Assembly: GCA_900543165.1 (NCBI GenBank)
Contig: UQQQ01000027.1
Location: 1 to 30,349, forward strand
Direction: 5' to 3'
Length of the DNA stretch: 30,349 nt
Source: an uncultured Dialister sp.
GTDB lineage: Bacteria; Bacillota; Negativicutes; Veillonellales; Dialisteraceae
Position numbers and translations under genes: made by a program. Under the pieces are notes generated by a model that had not been told where the DNA came from, ran no database searches, and saw only the letters and a list, made by a program, of their open reading frames with translations. The number at the start of each line of letters is the position of its first letter. The first letter of the stretch is position 1. Positions 7,505 through 15,245 of the stretch are shown here, piece after piece.

Positions 7505-8515
7505 ATGACAAAAAAATGGAAAAAAGCGATTGCGCTGTCTCTGGTAGCGCTGACCCTGACTGGAGCTCTGGCCGGATGCGGGGATGACAAGAAAGCAGCT
7601 TCCGGCGCGGCGAAACCGGCGGCTGGACAGACGATCAAGATCAATTTCCCGACGGCGGGAGCTTCGGGTGCGCTCTATGCGGTGGGCGCAGCGATCACGA
7701 ATATGTGGAGCAGCCAGGTACCGGGCGTGCAGGCTTCCAGCCAGGCATCGGCCGGCGGCATCGCAAACCTGAACATGGTATCCGAAGGTGAAGCACAGGT
7801 ATCCATTGCGATTTCTTCCAATGTCTACCAGTGTCTGAATGGTACGGACAGCTTCAAGGATCACGCTTACAAGGATCTGAAAGCGATCGGCGGCCTGTAC
7901 CTGAATCCGAATCAGGTCGTTGCTACGGCAAATTCCGGGATTAACAGCCTGAAGGACGTGAAAGGGAAGCACTTTGCCGTGGCATCGGCAGGCTCTTCTG
8001 TCTATAATGAATGCGAGACACACTTCACGGCAGCAGGTCTTTCTTTCCCTGATGACATCAAAGCGGAATACATCACCTTCACCGATGCGGCGGACATGCT
8101 GCAGAACGGTTCCATCGAAGGTGCATGGATCATGTCCGGCGCTCCGGCTTCCGCTGTGACGCAGGCACTGACAGGCGGCGCACATCTGGTAGAGATCGAT
8201 GACAACCTCATCAAAGACCTGAGGGCGAAGTATCCGTGGTACACCAGCTATACGATCAAGGCCGGCACCTATCCAAATCAGGATAAGGACGTCAAGACGT
8301 CGGCGATCAAGATGCTCATGTTCTGCCGCGGCGATCTGCCGGAGGATGTGGTTTATCAGCTGACGAAGACCCTCTGGGAACACATGGATGAGCTCGGACA
8401 GTCTCAGAAAAATCTGAAAGGTCTCACCGCTGAAAATGCAGTGAAGGACATCGCGGACATTCCGCTCCACCCGGGCGCTGCCAAGTACTATAAGGAAATC
8501 GGCGTGCTGAAATAA
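7505..8515 (+). CDS. TAXI family TRAP transporter solute-binding lipoprotein
   Basis: This 336-residue extracytoplasmic binding protein has a lipoprotein signal: a basic start (MTKKWKKA), a hydrophobic core, and an LAGC lipobox with the lipidated Cys at residue 25, followed by a short Asp/Lys/Ala linker. The mature part begins with INFPTAGASGALYAVGAAITNMW, the typical opening of the TAXI family, and contains DLKAIGGLYLNPNQVVA and LKDVKGKHFAVASAGSSVYNE, where TAXI proteins bind ligand. A GAGAGGAAT site precedes the ATG. It should deliver substrate to the fused permease encoded at 5178-7145. The order permease then binding protein is the reverse of the commoner arrangement, and the repeat-filled gap suggests separate expression control. 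A terminator follows within ten bases of the stop. Confidence 0.93.
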   Translation: MTKKWKKAIALSLVALTLTGALAGCGDDKKAASGAAKPAAGQTIKINFPTAGASGALYAVGAAITNMWSSQVPGVQASSQASAGGIANLNMVSEGEAQVSIAISSNVYQCLNGTDSFKDHAYKDLKAIGGLYLNPNQVVATANSGINSLKDVKGKHFAVASAGSSVYNECETHFTAAGLSFPDDIKAEYITFTDAADMLQNGSIEGAWIMSGAPASAVTQALTGGAHLVEIDDNLIKDLRAKYPWYTSYTIKAGTYPNQDKDVKTSAIKMLMFCRGDLPEDVVYQLTKTLWEHMDELGQSQKNLKGLTAENAVKDIADIPLHPGAAKYYKEIGVLK

Positions 8516-8523
8516 GGCATATC

Positions 8524-8550
8524 AAAAAGAGGCTCGATGAGCCTCTTTTT
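8524..8550 (+). terminator. rho-independent terminator
   Basis: A perfect 12-bp stem (AAAAAGAGGCTC against GAGCCTCTTTTT) with a GAT loop ends the TAXI transcript. Its stem and its GCGTGG tail are nearly repeated at 9363-9389. Confidence 0.92.
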
Positions 8551-8595
8551 GCGTGGATGCATGAGCATAGTCCCATACCCTTTAGGTCTTACCCA

Positions 8596-8604
8596 TGCTA
8601 TAAT
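8596..8604 (+). promoter_or_regulatory. extended -10 promoter
   Basis: TGCTATAAT is a textbook extended -10 element. No good -35 is present, as is common for this promoter type. It lies 20 bases before the nucleotidyltransferase start codon and just precedes an AAGGAGGGG ribosome binding site. Confidence 0.55.
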
Positions 8605-8624
8605 ACAGAAAAGGAGGGGATACC

Positions 8625-8966
8625 ATGTGCAGTGCATCAGAATTACAGACGATCCTTTACCATGTGGCCCAAGCATACCACAGGGGTTTTGGCAACCATA
8701 TTGAGCAGATTCTTTTGTATGGCTCTTATGCACGGGGAACGAATGATGAGGAGTCGGATATTGATCTCGTTGCTATTGTGCATGGGGATCGTCGGGAACT
8801 GCAAGACAAGCTGAAAAAGGTTTGGGACATTTCTTCAGAACTGGAGCTGGAGTATGGCATCATCATTTCCCCCACGGTGATCCCGTATGAGGAGTATATG
8901 AAGTACAAAGCTGACTTGCCGTATTATAGAAATATCAGTCAGGAGGGGATCCCGATTGCTTCCTGA
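8625..8966 (+). CDS. MNT-type minimal nucleotidyltransferase (probable HEPN antitoxin partner)
   Basis: This 113-residue protein has the minimal nucleotidyltransferase fold signature: GSYARG at residues 33-38, followed by the metal-binding DID at 45-47. In known MNT-HEPN toxin-antitoxin pairs, the MNT protein inactivates the HEPN RNase by adding AMP groups. A strong AAGGAGGGG site and an extended -10 promoter precede it. The adjoining HEPN gene is interrupted by a stop codon, so here the antitoxin-like half looks intact while the toxin-like half does not. Coding sequence here is visibly less GC-rich than in the neighbouring TAXI and TRAP genes, consistent with acquisition from elsewhere. Confidence 0.85.
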   Translation: MCSASELQTILYHVAQAYHRGFGNHIEQILLYGSYARGTNDEESDIDLVAIVHGDRRELQDKLKKVWDISSELELEYGIIISPTVIPYEEYMKYKADLPYYRNISQEGIPIAS

Positions 8967-8982
8967 AAATCGATAGGCACTG

Positions 8983-9363
8983 ATGCGCTATCGTCTTTCT
9001 ATGGCAAAAGAGCGGCTTGATTCGTCGAAGTTGCTACTGGAACATGCGAGTTATAAAGACTCCATTGGACGGTCTTATTACGCGATGTTTACTGCTGTTC
9101 GTGCTATTTTGACCCTAGATGGGGTGGACTTCAAAAAACACGCAGGCGTGATTTCCTATTTCCAACGGGAATATGTCAAGACATAAATTTTTGATGTGAA
9201 GTATTCGAAATATCTGAGTCAGGCTTTTCAGATCCGAAACAATACGGACTACGCAGATTTCTTTGTCGTGTCAGAGGGGGAAGCGGAAGAGCAGTATGAG
9301 CGCGCTCAGGATTTCTATAAAGCCATCGCGCATTACCTGACAGAGAGAAATACGAAATCATGA
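8983..9363 (+). pseudogene. HEPN-domain protein interrupted by an in-frame stop
   Basis: The frame from 8983 encodes MRYRLSMAKERLDSSKLLLE, then RSYYAMFTAVRAIL, typical of HEPN proteins paired with MNT partners. It hits TAA at 9184-9186. The same frame continues without a shift (IFDVKYSKYLSQAF, then QIRNNTDYADFFV and a Glu-rich last helix) to TGA at 9361-9363. Together the two parts give about 126 residues, the usual size of the family. The last helix, including the Arg-containing RNNTDYADF segment typical of active HEPN RNases, lies after the stop, so an active product is unlikely unless the stop is read through. No good ribosome binding site precedes the ATG, and an in-frame TAG at 8974 blocks a longer start, suggesting that the start region is damaged too. 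Confidence 0.75.
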
Positions 9364-9389
9364 AAAGAGGCTCTAGGAGCCTCTTTTTG
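9363..9389 (+). terminator. rho-independent terminator
   Basis: The stem AAAGAGGCTC against GAGCCTCTTT has a three-base loop and a T run, then GCGTGGG. It is almost identical to the terminator at 8524-8550 and closes the MNT-HEPN unit. Confidence 0.88.
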
Positions 9390-9453
9390 CGTGGGGGAAA
9401 GGGAGTAAAGACTGGTTTTATGATTCATGTTTTCCTGGCGCACGTCCATTCTC

Positions 9454-9482
9454 TTGTGAAGCATATTTAACAAAGCTATAAT
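9454..9482 (+). promoter_or_regulatory. sigma70-type promoter of the ATPase gene
   Basis: TTGTGA at 9454-9459 and a perfect TATAAT at 9477-9482 are 17 bases apart. Transcription would start near 9489, inside the AATC/GATT repeat cluster immediately downstream. Confidence 0.65.
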
Positions 9483-9483
9483 G

Positions 9484-9533
9484 ATTACAAATTACGATTA
9501 TTATAATCAAGATTTGTATAATCACGATTAGAA
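9484..9533. promoter_or_regulatory. operator-like cluster of AATC/GATT half-sites
   Basis: In 50 bases there are repeated inverted half-sites: GATTAT-T-ATAATC (9496-9508), AATC-AA-GATT, and AATC-AC-GATT. Two of the units are direct repeats 15 bases apart (TATAATC at 9502 and 9517). The cluster covers the expected transcription start and reaches the ribosome binding site, a good position for repression. The binding protein is unknown; self-regulation by the downstream gene is a guess. Confidence 0.5.
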
Positions 9534-9542
9534 GGTGAGACT

Positions 9543-10997
9543 ATGTTTATCGGACGAAAAGCGGAGTTGCAGTTTTTAGAAGAACGGTATGCCTCGCGCG
9601 AGGCGGAACTGATCGTGCTGTATGGTCGGCGGCGAGTAGGGAAGACGGAGCTTCTGAATGAATTTATGAAAGGGAAGCAGGCGGTCTTCTATACTTGCAC
9701 AGAGACGCCGGACCGGGAGCAGCTGGAGCGCTTCTCGAAGCGCGTTCTGGCGTCTGGGATTCCGGCGGCGCGCTACATCCAGAGTTTCCAAGACTGGGAG
9801 AGTGCGCTTGGCAGCGTCGTCGATGTACCCTCGCAGGGGAAGAAGATTCTGATTATTGATGAATTCCCTTATATGTGCCGCGGAAATCCGGCGATTCCTT
9901 CTATCTTGCAGACGCTCTGGGATCAGCAGCTGAAGCGGGAGAATGTGATGATCATTCTATGCGGTAGCGCGATGAGTTTCATCGAAAAGCAGATTCTGGG
10001 AGAAAAAAATCCACTCTATGGGCGGGCGACGGGGATTTACAAGCTCGCACCCATGTCATTTCAGGAGGCACAACAGTTTTTTCCGGGGTATTCCTTGGAA
10101 GACAAGCTCGCCGCTTACGCAATTCTGGGCGGGGTGCCGTACTATCTGTCGCGTTTCCAGCCGAAGAAAAGTCTGGCGGAGAATATCAAAAGCGAGCTTC
10201 TGCAGAAGGGGAGTGTGCTCTACAGTGAGGTGGAGTTTCTACTTCGTCAGGAGCTTCGGGAGAGCCATATCTATAATGTGATCATCGAGGCGGTGGCGCT
10301 TGGAAATAATACGCTCGCGTTGATTCACGACAAGACGGATCTCGACAAGAGCAAGATCAGCGTGTATCTCAAAAATCTGATGGAACTCGGCATCATCGAG
10401 CGGGAATTTTCTGTGTTGGTGTCGGAAAAAGAGAAGACGCGGAGCCAGCGCGGGCTGTACCGGCTGAAGGATGCCTATTTCAAATTCTGGTACACTTTTG
10501 TGTACGGCAATCTTTCGGAGCTTGAGAACAATGACGTGGAGGGCGTGTACCGCTACCAGGTCGAACCGGGGCTGCATGAATTTATTTCGCATGCGTTTGA
10601 AGATGTCTGCATCGAGTACATGCGTGCGCTGAACCGTCGGGACGCACTGCCTTTCCATTTCGTGCGGGTCGGTCGCTGGTGGGACAAGGTGGTGCATCAG
10701 GTGGAGGGCCGGAAGCGGACGGTCACAGAGGAAATCGATATGATGGCCTTTGACCGGGAGAAGAAACATTTCCTTCTGGGTGAGTGCAAGTATCGCCACG
10801 AGGCGGCTGATATCGACGTGTACCAGAAGCTGCAGATGAAGTACCCGCTGCTGTCAGGTGCGAAGGCCTGCTATGTCATCTGTTCCTTCTTCGGTTTTAC
10901 GGACCGGATGCGCGCACTTGCCGCGCACCAGCCGCTGCGATTGGTTGAGAAGAAAGAACTGGAAGAGTATGTGGGGACAGTGACTAGGGACTGGTGA
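9543..10997 (+). CDS. AAA ATPase with DUF234 / nuclease-like C-terminus
   Basis: This 484-residue protein belongs to the archaeal-type ATPase plus DUF234 family. Walker A is GRRRVGKT at residues 28-35, and Walker B is ILIIDEFPYM with Asp106-Glu107. A winged-helix-like segment (DLDKSKISVYLKNLMELGII) lies at about residues 266-285. The C-terminal part has EEIDMMA (Asp399) and GECKYR (Glu414, Lys416), spaced like a PD-(D/E)XK nuclease core. Family members are common in accessory regions but their role is not settled; DNA binding, defence or element maintenance are possible. The last residues TVTRDW and the TGA stop are encoded by a TGACTAG-type heptamer array, so the native end may have been replaced. 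It has its own promoter and operator-like cluster. Confidence 0.85.
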   Translation: MFIGRKAELQFLEERYASREAELIVLYGRRRVGKTELLNEFMKGKQAVFYTCTETPDREQLERFSKRVLASGIPAARYIQSFQDWESALGSVVDVPSQGKKILIIDEFPYMCRGNPAIPSILQTLWDQQLKRENVMIILCGSAMSFIEKQILGEKNPLYGRATGIYKLAPMSFQEAQQFFPGYSLEDKLAAYAILGGVPYYLSRFQPKKSLAENIKSELLQKGSVLYSEVEFLLRQELRESHIYNVIIEAVALGNNTLALIHDKTDLDKSKISVYLKNLMELGIIEREFSVLVSEKEKTRSQRGLYRLKDAYFKFWYTFVYGNLSELENNDVEGVYRYQVEPGLHEFISHAFEDVCIEYMRALNRRDALPFHFVRVGRWWDKVVHQVEGRKRTVTEEIDMMAFDREKKHFLLGECKYRHEAADIDVYQKLQMKYPLLSGAKACYVICSFFGFTDRMRALAAHQPLRLVEKKELEEYVGTVTRDW

Positions 10998-11062
10998 CTG
11001 GGAGAAGTCTGAGGTCTGAGGTCTGATGTCTGATGTCTGATGTCTAAAGTCTAATTGTCTCT
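10976..11062. repeat. heptamer arrays: TGACTAG then GTCTGAT types
   Basis: Three GTGACTA/GGACTGG units overlap the end of the ATPase gene, then about seven GTCTGAG/GTCTGAT/GTCTAAA heptamers run from 11007 to 11055. The gap holds little else apart from the AAAGGAGG site of sbcD. Confidence 0.75.
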
Positions 11063-11098
11063 CAGTCCCCCTTTTCCTCGTTTTTCAAAGGAGGTACC

Positions 11099-12265
11099 AT
11101 GAAATTTATCCATACGGCTGACTGGCATCTGGGAAAGCTTTTGAAAGAGCATGCCATGACGGAGGATCAGGAGTGGCTTTTGATGCACCGGTTCCTTCCG
11201 CTCGTCGATGAAGAGAGGCCGGATGTCATCCTGCTCTCGGGGGATGTCTATGACCGTTCGTACCCGCCGGAGGAGGCGGTGGAGCTCTTTGACCGCATGA
11301 CAGAGGAGATCGTAGGGAAGCGCCATACTCCATTGATCGTCATCAGCGGGAACCATGACAGCGCGGAGCGACTCGCGGTGGCGAGCCGTCTCCTGTCGCA
11401 TCAGGGGCTCTATATCTTCGGGCCGCTGGATCGTGTGCATCCCGTCATCTTAGAGGATGCGTGGGGGAAGGTGGCTTTCGTGCCGCTTCCCTATGCCGAG
11501 CCGGCGCGCGTGCGTGTCATGATGAATCAGAAGGGGCTTTCCGGCGCGGAAGACATTCACAGCTACGAGGAGGCGGAGAAGAAACTCTCGGATATCCTTC
11601 TTTCTGCCCTGCCCGATCCTTCGATGAGGAAGGTGGCACTCGCCCATGTCTTTGCCGCGGGCGGGACGCCTTCTGAGTCGGAGCGGCCGCTCTCGATCGG
11701 AGGATATGACAGGATCTCGGATGGGGTCTTTGATGCCTACGACTATGCAGCGCTCGGGCATCTGCACCGGCACCAGAGGACGCAGAAGCAGTCGGAAAGG
11801 GTGCAGTACAGCGGCAGCCTCATGCGGTATTCCTTCGATGAGGCGGAGCAGCATAAGGGCGTCATCGTGGGAACGATCGGAGAGGATGGCAGCGTCGAGA
11901 CGGATTTCCATGAGCTCGCGCCGCTCCATCAGGTCCGTGTGCTGGAAGGGACATTCGCCGAGCTCATGAGCGAAAAGAGGGAGGCCTCGGAGGATTACCT
12001 GCAGGTCATCCTGACGGATGAGCTGCCTGTGATCGATGCGATGCCAAAGCTTCGCGAGAAGTACAAGAATGCGCTGGGCGTCGAGCAGAACATGGGCTAT
12101 AAGGAGGACAGCGGCCGCCGCGATATCGAGCTGGAGCACATGAGCGATCAGGATATTTTCCGTGCATTTGTCAGCGAATTCCGAGAGAGAGAGCTGTCAG
12201 ACAAGGAAGAGGCGCTTGCCAATGTCTGCTGGGAAGCGGTGTACAAGAAGGAGGAAGAGCGATGA
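11099..12265 (+). CDS. sbcD: exonuclease subunit SbcD (Mre11-like)
   Basis: This 388-residue protein is the nuclease subunit of the SbcCD complex, which cuts DNA hairpins and protein-blocked ends during repair and replication. The Mre11-type phosphoesterase motifs are intact: DWH with Asp8 and His10, GDVYDR with Asp49, GNHD with Asn85-His86, and downstream LAHVFAAGG and ALGHLHRHQ with the later metal-binding His residues. An AAAGGAGG site lies seven bases before the ATG. Its stop overlaps the start of sbcC by four bases (ATGA), so the two are translationally coupled. The C-terminal ~110 residues would form the capping domain. Confidence 0.95.
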   Translation: MKFIHTADWHLGKLLKEHAMTEDQEWLLMHRFLPLVDEERPDVILLSGDVYDRSYPPEEAVELFDRMTEEIVGKRHTPLIVISGNHDSAERLAVASRLLSHQGLYIFGPLDRVHPVILEDAWGKVAFVPLPYAEPARVRVMMNQKGLSGAEDIHSYEEAEKKLSDILLSALPDPSMRKVALAHVFAAGGTPSESERPLSIGGYDRISDGVFDAYDYAALGHLHRHQRTQKQSERVQYSGSLMRYSFDEAEQHKGVIVGTIGEDGSVETDFHELAPLHQVRVLEGTFAELMSEKREASEDYLQVILTDELPVIDAMPKLREKYKNALGVEQNMGYKEDSGRRDIELEHMSDQDIFRAFVSEFRERELSDKEEALANVCWEAVYKKEEER

Positions 12266-14883
12266 AACCTTTGAGGCTGACGATGCGTGCTTTCGGCCCC
12301 TATGCGGGCGAAGTGACCATCGATTTCGAAAAACTGGAGGGGCGTCATCTCTTCCTCATCTGCGGACCGACGGGGGCGGGCAAGACCACGATCCTCGATG
12401 CCATGTGCTATGCGCTCTATGGGAAGACGTCGGGCGATCGGAGCGGCGCGCGCATGCGAAGCGACTATGCGGGGACGGACCAGAAGACGGAAGTCATTTT
12501 TGATTTCATGATCGGCGAGAAGACGTATCGTGCCTGCCGCTCGCCTGAGCAGTTCATCGATAAGAAGCGCGGCACGGGACAGACGAAGACGGCGATGCAG
12601 GCCTCGCTCTCGGAATTGGTCGACGGGAAGGAAATGTCTACGCTTCGCACGAATATTGAGGCGGCGGCGGGGAAACTGATCGGGCTCAATGCGAACCAGT
12701 TCTGTCAGGTCATCCTTCTGCCGCAGGGGGATTTTCGAAAGCTCCTCGTCGCGAAAGCCGAAGAGCGTGAGGGCATCCTGAAGCAGCTCTTCAAGACGCA
12801 GCGATTTTCGGATTTCCAGTACGAGCTGAAGGGACGTGCCGATGCGCTGTATCGGAAGAAAAAGGAGCAGGAAACGGTGCTCGTGACCACATATCATACG
12901 GTCGGCGCACAGGATGCGGCGGAGCTCGCCCGCCTTGCCGCGGAGACGGAGCAGCAGCTCGCGGACGCGAAGAAAGTACACGCGGAAACGGAAAGCGCGA
13001 TGCAGGATTTCCGCAAGGTGTACAGCGAGGCCGCGCAGTTGAATTCCCATTTTCAGGCACTGGACAAGGCTGAGAAGCAGCAGGCGTCGCTCCTTATGAA
13101 GGCTGAGGAAATCGAGCATAAAAAGCAGGATCTGGTCCGCATCCGTCGGGCGAAGGAGCTTGCGGCGTATTTTGATATGCTTGACAACATCATGGCAGAA
13201 GGAAAGGCGGCAAAGTCCGCGAGGGATACCGCCGAGGCAGAGCGAAATCGCTATGCGAAAGAAAAGGAGCAGCTGCTCGCCTTTGAAACGAAGCTCGAAG
13301 GCCAGCGCGCGGAGATGGAAAGGGCGAAGACAACCATCACGCAGTTGAAGGGCTGGGAGCCGAAGGCGAAGGAGTACGGCGCGGCGCGGCGCAATGTGGA
13401 GCGTTACACGCAGAAATACAAGGAAGCGGAAACGGAGCTTGCCGGATTGCAGGAGACGGAGAAGAAATGCCGAATGGCGGCGGAAGCCGCGCGCGAAGCA
13501 GCCGAAGACGTCCGGCGGCGCTACATCTTCGGGCAGGCGGCCATTCTGGCGAGCCAGCTCGAAGAGGGCGCGCCCTGTCCGGTCTGCGGCAGCGTGCATC
13601 ACCCGCATCCAGCGGTTTCGAAGGAAAATTTGCCGACGGAAACCGAATTGAAAAAGGCACAGAAAGCAGCAGAAACGGCGGCGAAAGACTACGAGAATTC
13701 CAGAAATCTGGCGGGCACTTATGCAGCGGGGGCATACGTCAGCGCCATCACCGAGATGGGGAATGCCCAGGCGAAGCTCGCAAGCCTCTCCGATCTGCCG
13801 GAAGCCTACCGCAGTCCCATTTTCCTTCGAAACGAAGTGAAGCGGCTGTTTGCGGCCGTGACGGCATGGGAAGAAGCCCTGAAAGCGTTGCAGGAGAAAA
13901 AAGAGCCGCTCCTTTCCGCATTGGGCGGCGCGGAGGCAAATTTCCAGAACGCCACGGCCAGGCGAGAAAAGCTGGCAGCCGACTATAAAGCGCAGTCGGA
14001 TGCGCTGGATGAAAAAGCCAGGGGGGCAGGCTTTGCGGACCGCAATGACTGCAAGGTCTGGTATGCGCGCGTCAAAGAAGCAGAGCGGATGGAGAAATCG
14101 ATTTCCGACTACGAAACCGAGCTGAAAGCGACGGAGAAAACCATCGCGGATGAGCGTCGCGTGACAGGCGGGGCGAAACGCCCCGACATGACCGCGCTCG
14201 GTCAGGAAGATAACCAGCTGCAGCACCGTCTCACTACGTCGGCGGGACAGAGCCGCTCGCTCGCTGACCAGCTGAAGAATCTGCAGAAAGTCGCGAAGGA
14301 CACCGAAGCCATGGCGCAGGTGCTTGACGTGCTCTCGGAAGAACTGTCTCTTGCGCAGGGGCTCTATGACCTCACCCGTGGCAGCCGCACGAAGATCACA
14401 CTCGAGCGCTATGTACTGGGCGTTCTCTTAGACGAGGTCGCGGAGGCGGCAAATCACCGGCTCCTTGAGATGAGCCATCGCCGCTACTCGCTTCATCGCA
14501 TGAAGGAGACAGGCGCAGCGAATAAGGGCGGCCTCTCTCTTGAGGTCTCTGACAGCTACACCGGCCGTTCGCGTCCGGCGAATACCCTCTCCGGCGGAGA
14601 GACCTTCCTCGCCTCCCTCTCACTCGCCCTGGGGCTTGCCGATGTCGTGCAGGCAAGGCAGGGCGGCGTACACCTCGATACCATGTTCATCGACGAAGGC
14701 TTCGGCACGCTGGATCCGGAAGCACTGAACAGCGCGATGAATACACTGATCGATCTGCAGAGCACAGGCCGTCTCGTCGGCATCATTTCCCATGTGCCTG
14801 AACTCGAGGAGCGCATCGACGCCCGCCTCAAAGTCAGTCCGGCGGAGAAGGGAAGCCGCGCGGAGTTTGAAATCGTGGAGTAA
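12262..14883 (+). CDS. sbcC: exonuclease subunit SbcC (Rad50-like SMC ATPase)
   Basis: This 873-residue Rad50-like ATPase is the partner of SbcD. Walker A is GPTGAGKT at residues 35-42. Two long Glu/Lys/Ala-rich coiled-coil arms flank a zinc hook, CPVC at 439-442. The ABC signature LSGGET is at 776-781 and Walker B MFIDEGFG has Asp811-Glu812, followed by the TLD D-loop and the ISHVPEL switch His. It is somewhat shorter than the ~1000 residues of the E. coli protein, owing to shorter coiled coils, as is usual in Firmicutes. The start overlaps the sbcD stop. No terminator follows directly; the first strong hairpin is at 15123-15154. Confidence 0.95.
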   Translation: MKPLRLTMRAFGPYAGEVTIDFEKLEGRHLFLICGPTGAGKTTILDAMCYALYGKTSGDRSGARMRSDYAGTDQKTEVIFDFMIGEKTYRACRSPEQFIDKKRGTGQTKTAMQASLSELVDGKEMSTLRTNIEAAAGKLIGLNANQFCQVILLPQGDFRKLLVAKAEEREGILKQLFKTQRFSDFQYELKGRADALYRKKKEQETVLVTTYHTVGAQDAAELARLAAETEQQLADAKKVHAETESAMQDFRKVYSEAAQLNSHFQALDKAEKQQASLLMKAEEIEHKKQDLVRIRRAKELAAYFDMLDNIMAEGKAAKSARDTAEAERNRYAKEKEQLLAFETKLEGQRAEMERAKTTITQLKGWEPKAKEYGAARRNVERYTQKYKEAETELAGLQETEKKCRMAAEAAREAAEDVRRRYIFGQAAILASQLEEGAPCPVCGSVHHPHPAVSKENLPTETELKKAQKAAETAAKDYENSRNLAGTYAAGAYVSAITEMGNAQAKLASLSDLPEAYRSPIFLRNEVKRLFAAVTAWEEALKALQEKKEPLLSALGGAEANFQNATARREKLAADYKAQSDALDEKARGAGFADRNDCKVWYARVKEAERMEKSISDYETELKATEKTIADERRVTGGAKRPDMTALGQEDNQLQHRLTTSAGQSRSLADQLKNLQKVAKDTEAMAQVLDVLSEELSLAQGLYDLTRGSRTKITLERYVLGVLLDEVAEAANHRLLEMSHRRYSLHRMKETGAANKGGLSLEVSDSYTGRSRPANTLSGGETFLASLSLALGLADVVQARQGGVHLDTMFIDEGFGTLDPEALNSAMNTLIDLQSTGRLVGIISHVPELEERIDARLKVSPAEKGSRAEFEIVE

Positions 14884-14911
14884 GGGGCTTGATCGCGGAT
14901 GATTTATCCTC

Positions 14912-14945
14912 GGGAAACGCTGATTCAATCGCAGAGTCAGATTTC
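14912..14945. repeat. partial copy of an AACGCTGATT element
   Basis: GGGAAACGCTGATTCAATCG followed by CAGAGTCAGATTTC matches, in inverted orientation, the element at 29291-29323 with a few differences. The remainder of 14946-15017 holds a truncated right end of the 165-bp element (about 14978-15015). Confidence 0.5.
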
Positions 14946-15019
14946 TGTTTTCACACATGCATCGTTTATCGGTCTGCAAGGAAGATTTCTCGGCAACGCT
15001 TTCAATGACGATACGAGAA

Positions 15020-15112
15020 AGTCCCTAGTCCCTAGTCCCTAGTCACCAGCCACTAGTCACTAGCCACCAGTCACTAGCCACCAGTCACTAGCCACCAGTC
15101 ACTTCTAATCCC
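15020..15112. repeat. long heptamer array in reverse orientation (TCACTAG type)
   Basis: About 13 heptamers: three TCCCTAG units, then TCACCAG, CCACTAG and TCACTAG variants, ending TCACTTC. This is the reverse complement of the TGACTAG arrays found after most genes, although both flanking genes are on the plus strand. Confidence 0.8.
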
Positions 15113-15122
15113 TGGCCAACCA

Positions 15123-15154
15123 AAAAGCAGGAACGAAAAAACGTTCCTGCTTTT
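15123..15154 (+). terminator. rho-independent terminator
   Basis: A perfect stem AAAGCAGGAACG against CGTTCCTGCTTT with an all-A loop, followed by a T-rich tail. It probably ends the sbcDC transcript and insulates the promoter that starts two bases later. Confidence 0.88.
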
Positions 15155-15155
15155 C

Positions 15156-15184
15156 TTGACGATCAAACACTCATTTGCTATACT
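15156..15184 (+). promoter_or_regulatory. sigma70-type promoter
   Basis: TTGACG at 15156-15161 and TATACT at 15179-15184 are separated by 17 bases. A transcript starting near 15191 would have a leader of about 55 bases before the ATG at 15246. Confidence 0.7.
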
Positions 15185-15245
15185 TATGTTCAGGGAACAA
15201 TATTTCCGAGAGAAGAGACGTTCGTGCTTAAAGAGAGGAAGCAGC

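Noticed and set aside
12148..14226. A 692-codon minus-strand open frame opposite sbcC, and similar long antisense frames opposite era, phoH and the TRAP gene
   Set aside because: They mirror the high-GC codon pattern of strong plus-strand genes, have Leu/Arg- or His/Asp-rich nonsense compositions and lack ribosome binding sites. The plus-strand proteins have clear family motifs.
15020..15112. CRISPR array
   Set aside because: The repeats are seven bases long and continuous, with no unique spacers of constant length, and no cas genes are near.
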